In this document: positions 33,995-45,775 of the stretch, one piece after another
Layout: each line of letters opens with the position of its first letter
Position numbering within the stretch: position 1 is the first letter of the stretch
Source: Pseudoips prasinana
Taxonomy: Eukaryota > Arthropoda > Insecta > Lepidoptera > Nolidae
Length of the DNA stretch: 64,000 bases
Assembly (NCBI GenBank): GCA_951640165.1
Contig: OX621247.1
Location: 25,084,001-25,148,000 of the forward strand
Reading direction: 5' to 3'
Position numbers and translations under genes: made by a program
The notes under the pieces: model-generated
Told to the model about the DNA's origin: nothing
Databases searched by the model: none
The model's input: the letters and a program-made list of their open reading frames with translations, nothing else

Positions 33995-34550
33995 AAAGAA
34001 TATTGTTAGAGCGTTATGCGGCGTTTAAGAGAGCAAATTCGACGAAAAAGTCCAGATTTGTGGAAAGAAAATTCTTGGATTTTGCATCACGATAATGCGC
34101 CTTCGCACAAGGCCATCATTGTGAACGAATTTTTGACCAAACACTCAAAAAATACCATCCAGCAACCACCATATTTACCAGATATGGCTCCGGCTGACTT
34201 CTTTCTTTTTCCTAAACTAAAATTACCACTTCGTGGTACCCGTTTTCAATCGGTAGAAGACATAAAGGAGAATTCGCGGCGAGAACTGAACTCGATTCCG
34301 AAAGCAGCGTTTAAAAAATGTTTTGATGAATGGATTATTCGTTGGCGTAAGTGTGTCGTTTCTGAAGAAGCATACTTTGAAGGTGATAAAATAAATTTGG
34401 ATGAATAACAAACATTTTGTATATTATTGATCTTTTCCCGGTACTTTCTTGACAGAACAGTATAATACATGATCTCTTTGACAATAACTGATATAAGCTA
34501 GCTAAATATAATTACTATTATAAAATAAATTTTATCCTGAAATGTTTTCA

Positions 34551-34694
34551 TACAATCCGTGTACTTAAATATCTATATTTACATAGAAATAATTATGTAT
34601 ATTTAACTATATTACTACAGACATGTTCTGACTAATTAAAAGCGCTTTTTTAAAGTCTACGTGAATAAAAACCTTTTTTATTTTATTTTATTTT
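34551..34694 (+). mobile_element. Short LINE-tail (SINE-like) element, copy 2
   Basis: Begins TACAATCCGTGTACTTAAAT and ends AAAGCGCTTTTTTAAAGTC...AATAAAAACC with a (TTTTA)n tail. Same 5' and 3' limits as the minus-strand copies at 5683 and 40293, but more diverged. It starts about 90 bp beyond the mariner. Confidence 0.65.
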
Positions 34695-34706
34695 GGACGC
34701 ATTCAC

Positions 34707-35021
34707 AAGCTTAGGGTCACTCAACGAGCTATAGAGAGAGTTATGCTGGACGTTTGCTCGAAACGTACTTATTCGTAGAAGAACTAGAGTAAGTAACCGC
34801 ACTACCTCAAATATCTGTATGTTAAAGTGGCAATGGGCAGGCCACATCGTACGCAAAACTGATTCCCCCTCAGGATTAAAAGTCCTGGCAGGCGTAGCGG
34901 AAGTTGGACTGACGACCTATTGAAGGTTTTTGGCAGCCGATGGATGCAGATCACACATAATAGATCGTTGCAGAAATTTTTAGGGGCCGCATATGTTCAA
35001 CAGTGCATGACATCAAGCTGA
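34707..35021 (+). pseudogene. RTE LINE polymerase C-terminal remnant
   Basis: Three frame pieces in order: KLRVTQRAIERVMLDVCSKR (from 34707), then MLKWQWAGHIVRKTD, then SWTDDLLKVFGSRWMQITHN and RSLQKFLGAAYVQQCMTSS with a stop at 35019. This is the full order of blocks at the end of RTE-type LINE polyproteins. In-frame stops and at least two frameshifts separate them. The stop is followed by TGATGATG, the start of the usual RTE tail. It abuts the LINE tail on its left, so the 5' part was lost or replaced. Confidence 0.85.
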
Positions 35022-35934
35022 TGATGCTAATGACCAATTTTTCATATTGTTAAATTAAAAAACATTTTAATAATATTAACCAGGATTTTCATTGGGTTGG
35101 CAAAAAAGGCGACAATGATTTAGCCTATGTGGTTTGTTTTATTGCTGAATGTACGTACAAGAAAGTTGATGCCAAGTATCGGTGACACATTGAAAGCCAT
35201 AAGCTACTACGCTACCAAGATTATGATTGGAAATTAAATCCTCAACTACTACTGTCTGACTTGAAACAAATCTCAACAACTACTATACGCTTCAAATTAC
35301 CATACGTAACCATAATTTAAAGTGGAATTAATCATACAGATTTGTGTGCACTTTCGATTTTGCCATAAAATATGATGAATATTCAAGTCAAAGAACTAAA
35401 TGAAAAGGTAATTTGAATCGAATGCTCGATTCAAAAATAACAACAGACTCAACAAATAAAAACAACATCAAAAAGGTCACAAAAAAGCAGTTGACGTTTG
35501 ACCTATACACACCTTGAAAACGTATTCAAAAATAGAACAAAAACGATCCATTTACATATTCATCACGGTAAGCTGACATCCATGGGCCTTTATTTCAAAT
35601 ATCACGATCAAAGAAATAAACTGAGATTAATTTGCGTTCTGTGAAAACAATGAAAGATCTCGCCCTAACAAAGGGTTAACAAAGGCCAAATCGGGTTTAG
35701 TCTATAACTCTGCATGTGACTTCAAAACTTATTGTTTTAACGTTTGTGAAACGAAAACAATGCTAGAAATGAATTCCATGTATTGTGGTATGACTGTTTT
35801 GTGCTCCGAATTTGGAATACGATTTGTTTTTATAGTACATTTTGAATTTCGATAGTTTTTGTTTTAGTATTAACTAATAGAAGTTAATAAATAATATAAG
35901 TTATTTTTAATAAATTACATACAAAAGACCTAAA
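35022..35934. other. Nothing recognised
   Basis: AT-rich, no frame of 60 codons, no repeat partner in the window. Confidence 0.45.
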
Positions 35935-36115
35935 TCTTTTTTTTATACATATGATTTGAACAAAAAGTGCGTATTTCGAAAACTTTTCCTATCGATAAAG
36001 AGTTATCAAAATCGGTACACAAACCACGAAGAAATTGCATAACATACATACAAAAAAGTAACTTGAATTGACTTGAATTAATAACCTCCTTTTTTGAGGT
36101 CAGTTAAAATTAATT
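35935..36115 (+). repeat. Interspersed repeat ending in AACCTCC(T)n...GTCAGTTAAAA
   Basis: Contains CATACATACAAAAAAGTAAC, then AATAACCTCCTTTTTTGAGG and TCAGTTAAAA. A similar end is common in moth and butterfly genomes in my memory. A complementary scrap (AAAAAAGGAGGTTTTG) occurs at 40467. Class unknown. Confidence 0.45.
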
Positions 36116-36329
36116 AATAGATAAGTGAAGTTCTAACCAAATATTTCAAAGTTAAAAGCTTTTGTGTCTTTATCAAAAATGAACGTAACCTAAAGATCAA
36201 AAATTAAAAGTAACCCAAAAAGAAGTGAAAAATAAATCAAAACCACCGACATCAATCAATCAAAACTCCAATAAACAGCTATACTCTTCAGTATAAACAT
36301 GTACCTACTAAATACTCAATGATTCAAAA

Positions 36330-36500
36330 ATGGTGGCAATTTCTTTTTTCTCTGCTGCTGAATTGCAGGCTACGATGTGGCTTCAAAAAGTCTATCAGAG
36401 CGTAATATTCAGTTCGTCAAATGGTAATCAGAGGGCGGCATTATACGTTATGCTTCAAATATCACAAGCCAGATACCCGCTTCTGCGAGATTCTTTTTGA
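36330..36500 (+). CDS. Unrecognised 56-codon frame
   Basis: The frame reads MVAISFFSAAELQATMWLQK and continues to a stop at 36498. An acceptor-like pyrimidine tract ending CTGAATTGCAG lies within it at about 36341-36370, so a spliced exon beginning near 36371 is another reading. I know no family with this sequence, and composition alone does not support coding. Confidence 0.1.
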   Translation: MVAISFFSAAELQATMWLQKVYQSVIFSSSNGNQRAALYVMLQISQARYPLLRDSF

Positions 36501-37589
36501 ATAAAGTAAAAAAAGCATAGCTACTCGTGGGTAGAATAACTTTGATTGAACTTATCATAGCCACTTTAATGTTTTTATTTGTAACTAAATATATTTTGCT
36601 GAAAAAAAGAAAGTGTATTACATGTCATGAAAAACACATTTTCTCATCAAGAGAAAAACTTTCAGTTCCCAGGCACGTAAGCCTACTCGAAATTATTTTA
36701 TTCGTATCCATTATAACTTAACTCTTATTGCGTCGCTATAAGGTTGGGTGTAGAATGTCAGAGGTCGACAAAGAGTTAAAGGTTTAATACACGTGACTGT
36801 GAGAAGTCTAGTTGTTACGGTCCTAACAAGGCAAGGCGAGCGCATCAAAGGACGTTTTTCAAAGAGAACGTGATTCTCGACCGATGCTCTAACAAGTCCG
36901 CCCCGGGTGACTCGGGGGTAACTCGGCAATATATTTTTAGAATTACAATTTTATTTGAAGTATTGTATGAATATATTTTAAGCATTTTGAACTTGGAGGC
37001 TGGCTGTCGTGTAACTTTGGTTTAGTTTACTTAAAGGTGGACAGGTCAATGTCATTCCTCTTAAATTGCTTCCAACAATGGATAATGTAAGATAAATATA
37101 GGAGATCTTTTTCTATACCTATCATCGAAGTCTTTGCACATGTACCTACATATATGTACGAATAATTAGGTCCTTCTCGGTTATTTATATGCAGTACATC
37201 CTGAGCACACGTTGGTTGTATGTATGAATTAGACGAACTTAAGGTAAGGTTTGGATGAGAATAGATTAAAATTCGACACGATAATTGCGCATTTTCGGAT
37301 TTTTATATGTTTGACAAGTAGAAATGAAGAATGTTTGAAGATTTATAATTTCACCTTTTAAAACACTGAACCGCACACCAGTATTTTAAAGAATTACAGT
37401 TTATGATTCGCTTTAATATCCTAAATTTTCCGTCAATATATCCTGTGTTGCCAGAATAATACAATATTTTTAAAGAATGTAGGTATTTGATATGGTCAAA
37501 CTACAATTTAAGACTAGTTCAAAATAGCTTAGGCTAATGCTAGAATAACCATTTATAGTTGGAAGTGTTAACAGAGAATTCACCGGCTG
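36501..37589. other. Unassigned, GC-richer at 36740-36930
   Basis: The 190-bp patch (for example GACAAAGAGTTAAAGG, CCGCCCCGGGTGACTCGG) has no repeat partner. A 72-codon minus frame across it shows no motif. Confidence 0.35.
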
Positions 37590-37740
37590 CAGTATTTTGC
37601 TCGCACCCCTCTCTTGCCTCTACAGTAATATACGAAATGTAACTCTCTCTCTCTTTTTGCCTTCACTGACTTATATCTCCCTCTCAACTTCCGTTCGCCT
37701 CGCCCGATCACACTTTCCGTAACGCTCTCTTCACGCATTG
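37590..37740. promoter_or_regulatory. Pyrimidine-rich, GAGA-like block
   Basis: CT runs (ACTCTCTCTCTCTTTTTG, CTCCCTCTCAACTTCC, CGCTCTCTTCACGC) are spread over 150 bp, like GAGA-factor sites read on the opposite strand. Function is inferred only from these words; simple-sequence origin is equally possible. Confidence 0.2.
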
Positions 37741-38579
37741 ACCAACTAATGTGGTTAGCATGGGTAAAGAAGTTTTATTTCTACAACAAATGCCACGTAC
37801 GCACTCGTGTCTGTTTAAATTTATTAAAATACCAACAAGAGAATTTAAGTAATATGTCAAAATATATATCGAAATGATTATAATAAAGGACAAAAAATGG
37901 AGGCGTCATGGCAAGCATCCGCTTAGCAGCGAACCACAGAATCACTACTTTGGTGAGTACTACCTCACCTGGAAAGACCCAAAAAGTCGATTGCTGCTTT
38001 GTTTTAGGCTCGTGACTGTAAAGCTATATTTCTTCACCAGTCTCACACCAAATTCGAAGTCCCTCCATTTAATTTGTTCAGCAAGGCATTTCTGCTATTG
38101 ACACGGTTTGCTTTTTGAATCTCAGTTAAATTGTGAGGGATCCATCTGGAACAATATTTGTTTTACTCACATTTTTTTGTATGATTAAATGTATGCTTAT
38201 GACTATACCTAATAATGTCCGAATGTCATGGTGGGTGATATGCCCGCCTGTTTCAATCGTACGGTGTACAGACGATCGACGATCATCATGAAACTCGTTA
38301 TTGAGATTTTGAACGACTTTTGAATTCTGAAAACGAGCTATAAACAGTCAACTTGGCTTTATCGTCAAAAGTAGTTTGAAGGCGAGTGACATTCTGCTCA
38401 GAAATCAAACTGCACATAAAATAGTAATAATATCACGGAAATTTTCCCGAGTATAATCCATCCATATTTAAAATGGCGCCAATATGTAATGATAAATGAT
38501 AAAAGGTGTTCCATTTTTAAATATCGTAATTAGTTTTTTAAATATTGTTAATGTTAGTGGCCAGTACTTATAAACTTTA
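37741..38579. other. Nothing recognised
   Basis: The 75-codon frame at 37874-38101 and the 61-codon minus frame at 37708-37893 are motif-free. Confidence 0.45.
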
Positions 38580-38617
38580 GCGGATCATAATTAATTCCTG
38601 TTAATTATGATCCGCAA
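38580..38617. repeat. Hairpin with 14-bp arms
   Basis: GCGGATCATAATTA pairs exactly with TAATTATGATCCGC across a short loop. Confidence 0.6.
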
Positions 38618-40292
38618 AATTAATAATATAACAACGGTTTGATAAGTAGCTTACCATGATCGTGAACAGTAAAACTTGATCGAAATGTCACATCGGGGGA
38701 ATAAAATATAGGTCAGTCGCGTTTATATATTGTTGTATTATGTATAGATATTATGTTAGCTCGATACAACGTATACAAACAAAGTATGTGAGTAAAAACT
38801 ACAAAATATCACTTGAAAGGTGTTAATCAACTTATTAATATTATCATGACATATCGATAACATGCAATATCTTAACATACAAATACAACGAATACAAAAA
38901 TATTTATTGCTATCTGACACAGACATTTTATATAACAAATTTATTGGCGTCTCATTTTAGGGACATGGATGCTTGTGAACTTTAAATATATCATCAGAGT
39001 TATCTTGGCAACCATAGATCAATCTTATTTATATATCTTGAATAACTATAGTGGATATACCAAAATAAAGCGTGTATTAAACTCCCAGAAAATGTAATTT
39101 CAGCCCAAAATGTGAATCAATTCAAAAATAGACTCTACGAATATCTCAGCTGCAATAGAAACTAGTGGAGAAAAGCTGGATACAGGCACTTACCAGTTGA
39201 ATCAACTGCTTGTCTGTTCACTACTAATAATAATTAAATCTCGGATGGCCAAATAATGGGTAAAACTTTTACATACTAGATTACAACCATTGTATACATC
39301 TTTACATATATTGTGTATCGTTGATCCAACATATACCTACATAATATGGTCAAATAACAACTTCTCCAATACAAAGCAAAAAGCAATCCCGATAGTTTGG
39401 GATTAAACTGGGACGGGTAACATGGCCCATATGTCTGTGCCGACACGCCAATAGTTCACGTTCACAAAGGTGGAGACTGATTGAAAATCCACCCCGAGCT
39501 CCGCTGTTCTGTATTAGACTTAATGTCTTGAGGTATTGCCATCTTTGTGTACTGCGGCTTAGAATTTAGAACATCTTTTATTATGAAGATTAATGTTTTC
39601 CAGTTGTGTTGCTAGGTGTAGTGTGCTTAATTTAATTTATTACGTTGGCAGCTTTTTAGACCGTGCAGTGAAGGTAACGGTTGCCTGGAAGAGATTTAGA
39701 AAAAAGTTTACCACTTGAACTATTTTTAAATAGTTTAATAATATATGTAGACTCTCACAGTCGGGTGCGTCTTTCCTCTTAAAGTTTTCTATCTTGGTAC
39801 ATATTCAATTAAATCATAATTAGTAAATATAATTATATAAAATAAAGTATTTAATAAAATTATTGAATTAAACTTATGCTAAAAATATAAAGTGAATAAT
39901 AAGTAAAATATCTCAATCTCACTATGTATAATAATACAAACAGCAATTATTTTAACAATTAAAATTAATAACAGAAAAAAATAATAGCTTACGTAGCAGA
40001 GTAGAGGCTTACTTGACTTAGTACCTATAAGTCAACAGAAAACAAAACGTATGAATGCATTATGCTATTATTATGCTCTCGATTAGAACAAAGTATGGTG
40101 ATTGGCAAATCTCATCACGCCATCGCGTCAGTAACCAATCACAGCGTTGCATGTCGCACGTTCTTATCTAGTTTTTTGCTAACTAAAACTAAACTTCTGT
40201 AAATTAAATATTCTGTAGTAGTATAATAATAATAATTTAATAGTTATAAGATAATATTTGTGTACCAGAAATGATATGACGCTGTGCAAGTA
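38618..40292. other. Nothing recognised
   Basis: Unique AT-rich sequence. Two inverted CCAAT-type words (GATTGGC, CCAATCAC) sit in a less AT-rich patch at 40095-40160 without other promoter signals. Confidence 0.45.
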
Positions 40293-40437
40293 GATAAAAA
40301 ATAAAAAAACAAAAAGGTTTTTATTCACGTAGACTTTAAAAAAGCGCTTGTAAATAGTCAGAACATGTTTGTAGTATTATAGTTGTATACATTATTATTT
40401 CTAGTAACATAGATATTTAGGTACACATTGTAAATAA
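40293..40437 (-). mobile_element. Short LINE-tail (SINE-like) element, copy 3
   Basis: Nearly identical to 5683-5842, with the same first base on the minus strand (TACAATGTGTACC) and the same tail. About one difference in ~120 bp. No coding content. Confidence 0.75.
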
Positions 40438-40804
40438 GATAAATATTTATGTCTATGGTCGATTTAAAAAAGGAGGTTTTGACACCGTGTGTATAAATTT
40501 TTTGTCCTTTACCAACATTTAATACTCAGGGGTTTTACTAACAAATTGACGTAGTACCAAACTGTTTCTCTTAATATACAGTAAAGCTGAAGATCTAACG
40601 AAAACTTAACTTAATTTAACGCCCCATAAAACAAAGGGTACCATGTATGACTAGTAAATGAACCGACCAAGTAGCTATGGGTATCAAAGAGTAAATATAT
40701 AGAGGAGGGGAATAGTTGTTAAGATTTATCGTTTGTTTGCATTGCGTGCCAGTTCATTTGAAGGTTTAATGAAGATGTTTATGTAAATGTTTTGAAATTA
40801 CGGA
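40438..40804. other. Nothing recognised except a repeat scrap
   Basis: AAAAAAGGAGGTTTTG at 40467 is the complement of the 35935-36115 repeat end. The rest is unassigned. Confidence 0.4.
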
Positions 40805-41215
40805 AAATGGATTTTGTAGGGTTAATAACGACATATACCTATAATGGATTTGTTTTTATAAAATGTTGATTTGTGTGTTCTAAAAGTTGTATATGAGGAG
40901 CATTAGTTAGTGAAATTAAACGATTACGTAGAATAACGGAATGAAAAGGTATCACAATTTAGTTGAAATGTTAATGTCCTGATGACTTTGGTTGAAGGTA
41001 AGGTATTAATTTTTAAATCGATTTTGTAGAGTTAACAACAATATATATTTTATGGGTCTGTTTTTATAAAATGTTGGTTTGTGTGTTTTAAAAGCTTATA
41101 CAGAGCAAAATTTAGTAAAACTGAATAAAAACGTATAAATTTAGATAAAATTTTTATGTCCAGATGACTTTGTTTAATAGTAATGTATAAAGATTTTTAA
41201 TTTAAATTACTAGCT
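40805..41215 (+). repeat. Tandem duplication, ~210-bp unit
   Basis: Words GATTTTGTAG, TTTTTATAAAATGTTG, TTTGTGTGTT and TAATGTCC/TTATGTCC followed by GATGACTTTG recur with an offset of 210 bp (40810 and 41020). The units have diverged noticeably. Confidence 0.7.
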
Positions 41216-41356
41216 TTTATTAATATTTACTGTATATAATTAATTAACTATTTTTACAATTTGCTTTCAACTTAAATTCTATTTATAAGAATAAAGAAAT
41301 TCAAATTAAAAATAAAATTCAGTGTATCTTTTTCGATAGTTTTGCTCTTAGTTCAT

Positions 41357-41561
41357 AGGTGGTGCAGCGGCTAAGACAGTCGCCTCGCCGCTTCGTGTCG
41401 CGGGTTCGAGTCCCTCGCCGGGCAACAATTTGTGTGACCCATGAATAGTTGTTCTGAGTCTGGATGTAATTTGTGTCCGTCTATTATATGTTTGTAAAGT
41501 ACCCCGCGACACAGGGATTGAATTCCCTAGTGCGGGCGTTGTCTTTTTAAAAAAACAAAAC
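41357..41561 (+). mobile_element. tRNA-derived SINE (family B), best-preserved copy
   Basis: GGTGGTGCAGCGGCTAAGAC carries the A box and GCGGGTTCGAGTCCC the B box. The body has GTGTGACCCATGAATAGTTG, TCTGAGTCTGGATGTAATTT and GTACCCCGCGACACAGGG, then a GTTGTC word and an A-rich tail. The 87-codon minus frame (41348-41611) is antisense to it. Confidence 0.8.
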
Positions 41562-42129
41562 AAAAGACAAAAGCAAACAATTTTATTCGCAATCTTTAAG
41601 TTTGTCATCATGGTGCTGAAATAGAAACCGCTTACCTTTGTTCAAGACTAAGGTATTATGCTTTAAAATTTACACCGTTCTAGTGTTTGTTGACTACAAT
41701 GAACACCATAATGTGTCATCACTAGTAATGTACGACCATTAAAAAAAATATCTAATCATCATCAAACTAAGAGCACCATAAATCAGAAGTTTAATAACTA
41801 TAAGATTGACAAATTACTTTCAACCACAGTATTATAGACATTAGATTCAATATCAATATTTTGTTGATTTCATTCCATGCTGACACTTAAATGAAATGAA
41901 TATGAGAATTAATAGAAACTAATATATAAACTCATTTTGTGTATGAGAAGATGTTTCTACAGATTAATAAAAAATAAATTACAGAATATAGATCTAAATA
42001 GGTTTTCAAAGGAACTTAATAGAGCCTACTATTTTACAAGTTAAGTGTTCTCTTTTGACAAAACGTGTTCGTATAGCATTTTATTTAAAGAGACCCAATT
42101 TAAAGGCTTTGAAGCGTAGGGAGGCCTCT
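41562..42129. other. Nothing recognised
   Basis: AT-rich. No repeat partner or frame. Confidence 0.45.
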
Positions 42130-42900
42130 ATATCACATATAGGGTAAAACGCCCACTCAAACACACACATATTATTATACCTATATACATAGAGAGCATA
42201 TAGCCTGGGGGCCCGTCAAACGCCCTGAAAGTCACGTATGCCTGGTGGCCTCGCAATGTTATTATCCAACACTTACGCACGCACATACACCAACGCATCT
42301 ATATCTGTAGGTGTGTGGGTCGGCCTACACTTAGAAGTGCGTACGTAGCAGCCGCCCGGGCATCTCACGGCCCACACGACCCCGACCGAAGGGACAAAGC
42401 GAAACGGGTTTGTCCCAAGGGAAATTCAATATTCGGGACTAAACCTTAACTCCCCCTTAAGACACCCCGTCTACCACCCCTGGAATGCTTATATGGCCAC
42501 GACGTGTATCGATTTTCTTGCCAAATGGAAGATTGGTGTCGAACCGTTCTCGGCGGACGAATGAATGATGTATTGGAGTGGCGAGTGAATATTTCAAGTG
42601 TGTGTGTGCCACCTTCGGGGTTTTGTGTTTAGCCACCGTATCGGCTCTGATGGAAATCTCCTTCGGAAATTGACGTGAATTTTTTATTTCGGTAATGCAT
42701 TGCGGTTAGAACCGGGGGGTGGAGTAACCGCGTATTTCTTTGAGCTCGCGCCCAATTATCTCTGAAATGCTCTTTGAGGTGACTGATTGGATCGCAACCG
42801 TTGCTTTTAAGCTCCTGTTGCTCACTGTTATGAATATTGAGAGATTTGCGTGGAATATCATTGTAATGAGAATCGTAATGGGTTGATTTCTCGCTTCTTG
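42130..42900. promoter_or_regulatory. GC-richer unique block
   Basis: 770 bp with clearly higher GC than its neighbours and no repeat match in the window. It includes GCACGCACATACACC-type runs (42280-42300), CCGACCGAAGGGACAAAGCG (42392) and CCAAT-type words. It could be conserved non-coding DNA or an unfamiliar repeat. The 65-codon minus frame 42706-42903 lacks motifs. Confidence 0.2.
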
Positions 42901-43499
42901 CATATTTTCTCTGATTCCTTTTTGTTTAGGTAACTGTAGAAAAGTAAGGCTGAAGTTTCTTTTAACTTTCTTCTTCGAGTCGTTAATTTAGGTACTTAGC
43001 TAGTAAAAGTTACAGATGGGATAATGTCTACTCCGCTGATGACTATATTGGCCCCATAATCCCCTTTTGATCCTGTTCTAATATTCCGTGCCCGTGATCA
43101 ACCTTTATTTGTAGAAATCTTCGCCTGATCTTCAAAGGCACCTTGGTCCGAATCCCATATGGATTGGCGTTTATCGATTACGATAAAAGCCTTCTCAATT
43201 TTATTTGTCAAGTAAAATTGTATGATAATACCAAAGTGCTGAATAAATTTAATATTCTTTTAAACTACCAAGTCTTCGCATTAATATGTACTCACCGAAT
43301 TATTAACGGTTACTGTAACCTATGACGCTTGTGACACTCACAAGGAGACGTGTTCCAAGGGGTTAAGCATTTGGCTCCCTCTAATTTCGTTTAAAGCAGT
43401 TCCTTGTAAACTAAGAAGTTTATTTCTTGCGTTCTATGGCTATTATTATAAACTGAGCCTGAATTTTTAAGTTTATAAATAAGTATGACATTATGATAA
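42901..43499. other. Nothing recognised
   Basis: The 60-codon frame 43143-43325 shows no motif. Confidence 0.45.
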
Positions 43500-43757
43500 T
43501 GTTGACAAATGCTTGCTTTTCACGCCGGAGGTCGTGGGTTCGATTTCCACTTAGGACAGATATTTATGTCCATGGACATGTCTGTTTGCCCCGCGGTATA
43601 ATTATCTGGGTATAATTATCTAGATAAGTATGTATTTACAAAAGAAAAGTAGTATATGTAGTACCTATGTATATCAGTTATCTGGTTTCCATAGTAGGTA
43701 CAAGCTCTGCTTAGTTTGGGATCAGATGGCTGTGTGTAAATAATGTCCCAAGATAGG
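43500..43757 (+). mobile_element. tRNA-derived SINE (family A), head truncated
   Basis: Starts inside the head (TTGACAAATGCTTGCTTTTC), with the B box GGTTCGATTTCC and the full body to AATGTCCCAAGATA. A small duplication of GGTATAATTATCT is present. The 63-codon minus frame at 43616-43807 is incidental. Confidence 0.8.
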
Positions 43758-43915
43758 TATGATTTGCTCTCACCGTAAGTGACCGGCGAAGTAAAGCATC
43801 TAGGCATGCGGTCAATCCATAGATGGGTGACCGCTAAAATGGTTTAATTTCTGCGTGTCCCGGTTGTAGTTAATACAAAAAAGCAACTAAGCCATGTCAG
43901 CAGTCTTTAAAAATA
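43758..43915 (+). repeat. Dispersed repeat family D, copy 4
   Basis: CTCTCACCGTAAGTGACC, CAATCCATAGATGGGTGACC, TAAAATGGTTTAATTTCTG and CTAAGCCATGTCAG match the other copies. It follows the SINE with almost no spacer. Confidence 0.6.
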
Positions 43916-45775
43916 AAGCACATAAGTCTATATGAGGTACTAACTTATTCACAACTGAACCCTTTTGGGGAAATCCCGACTTTTATGTTCGTAACATGCT
44001 ATAAAGAGCTACCATAAACTTGACTCGTAAAATATATTACAACCAAATTATAAATATTTACTGAATTAACTTTCCATATCATGTCAAAATTATGTCGTTA
44101 TTATTGTGTGCAAGACGACTTCTGTGTTCATCGATGAAAGCCATTTGATCGGGCATATTTTCCCCAGAAGGTCGCGGGTTCGAGGCACCCACAGGCAAAA
44201 TCTAAGTGAAAGAATGGATACTTATTTCGGTGTCTAGTTGGTTCACAACCGAAGAGCGGTTAAAATATCTAGGTTTAAAATTTAAGACCAGAATCTTAAT
44301 AAATAATATTATTAAATATTATTTTTTCCGAATGTACTTAATTTAATTATAAATATAATATTTACTACCTGTGACTACGTTCGCAAACATTCAATCGTAT
44401 AAAACTTGCAAACTTTCATATTTAAAATATTAATAGCAGTGGCGTGGCGTCTTTAAAACACGATTCTTTTCGGTGTCCCTTTTAACAAGGTATAGTTGCT
44501 AGGGATTCCGCATCCTTATAGTACAAATAGAAAAAAACGTACCTATATTGGTATACACAATATATGTGCATACTTATGTACATATGTGTTGGTATTATCA
44601 AAAGTGTCACGCGTTCAATTGTTGTTTTCCATCTCAAAAAAGAAGTTTTCCGTTCTAATATACATACATATATCTAATAATTTCCAAAGCATCACTTAAC
44701 AGATTACCGTGTAACCACCCACCCTAATAAAAAAACCCCTCAAACGCTAAAGACATTAAAATTTAAAAGGAATACATAACTAATTAATTAATAACCTAAA
44801 CGTCGATAACCTAAGCATAAATGTATTGTATTAACTTGAACTATATTGGATTGGATTGCATTAGATTGTATCGGAGACTTAATCAATTGAAATCATATAT
44901 TTGGACCCGTGATTCGTCTAGTGATCAGTAATACGTCATGGCCGATAATAACCGCAGTTCTATTAAAAGGAGAAAGGATTTCTGTTTATAAACTACACTA
45001 ATCAATAGAACCTAATTAAAAATAATTATTTAATATATGACAGTATCCTATGGTAAGATCTAAATAAGGCCTAATCACACAATTTTACAAACATGTAAAT
45101 AAATCACGAAATACTATGTTGTTGTGAATGCTCTTTATAATATTCTTATAGTCAAAACTGATGCAGTAAAACTGACCTACTGTCAGCTTATGTAATAAAC
45201 CTATAGTAATTAATGTTACATGAGTAATATTTGCAAGTCATGTCAATATATAATTATAACGTGAATCCATAGCTATAACAGCGTATATGTTTATGCTGTG
45301 GGAAAGTAAACAGAAATGTTCGTTTGACATAAAAGTTTGTAAGTTTATCATTTAAGTTTAATGTATTCCGGCTCGAGCTACACGTGTTTACCGGCTCGAG
45401 AGTCACAGCCCCGCCGTGTCGCTGAAACCAATTGGACTCATCCACCATACTTGGGCATCCATCTTCCGGACTGGACCGCTGATGGTCTTAATATGGGACT
45501 CAACAAAAATAAACTCAGCATCGATAAATATGGGACAAGAGGGCATTCTCTTTTTTTCAACTCTAACAGTCAGTCATTATCAGTAGTCAATTGTCCTTCG
45601 ACCTACGTTGGATAAACCTCCTACATGTCATCTAGCAATACTAAAATAATATGTATTACTACTTTTGTCTCCTACTGTACATCTAAATTTCAATATAATT
45701 TCATGGTATAATGTTGTCAAATATGTATGAGCAATTCCTTGAATATACTGTTAATTATCTCACATGTAAGAAACT
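43916..45775. other. Mostly unassigned
   Basis: A SINE-head-like scrap lies at 44165-44215 (GGTCGCGGGTTCGAGGC). At 45368-45400 CCGGCTCGAG occurs twice around a CACGTG E-box. The 84-codon frame 45361-45615 has no recognisable domain. Confidence 0.35.

Larger units (their letters stand above)
32976..34408 (+). pseudogene. mariner transposase (DD34D), broken
   Basis: Cut-and-paste transposase of the Tc1/mariner superfamily. The likely start is the ATG at 32976 (MDKNIEQRVCLKFC), not the upstream in-frame Met at 32901. An N-terminal helix-turn-helix region (AYEWFKAFKSGR; STLREIAAELSVSHESIRTI) is intact. The first catalytic Asp is in TGDETW (33447), the second in HHDNAPSH (34091) and the third in APADFF (34196), with 34 residues between the last two. 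Three lesions kill it. A 7-bp tandem duplication (AGTCAAC at 33483 and 33490) shifts the frame. A poly(A)-tailed insertion with a small deletion interrupts it after HSESFS. An in-frame TAG lies at 34007. The C-terminus to KINLDE is complete. Confidence 0.92.
32782..34460 (+). mobile_element. mariner element, dead, with nested insertion
   Basis: The ends are imperfect inverted repeats: CATTCAGTCAAAAAAGTTTC at the left and the complement of GTACTTTCTTGACAGAACAG at the right. TA target duplications lie at 32780-32781 and 34461-34462. Without the ~366 bp of insertion plus duplicated target it is about 1.31 kb, the normal mariner length. It encodes one transposase, now broken. The protein resembles cecropia-subfamily mariners of insects. 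It is the most completely preserved transposon here. Confidence 0.92.

Noticed and set aside
34223..34470. Minus-strand frames of 62 and 74 codons
   Set aside because: Antisense shadows of the mariner transposase C-terminus.
41357..41430. Possible tRNA gene (intact A and B boxes)
   Set aside because: The head continues into a SINE body shared with other copies and the acceptor ends do not pair.
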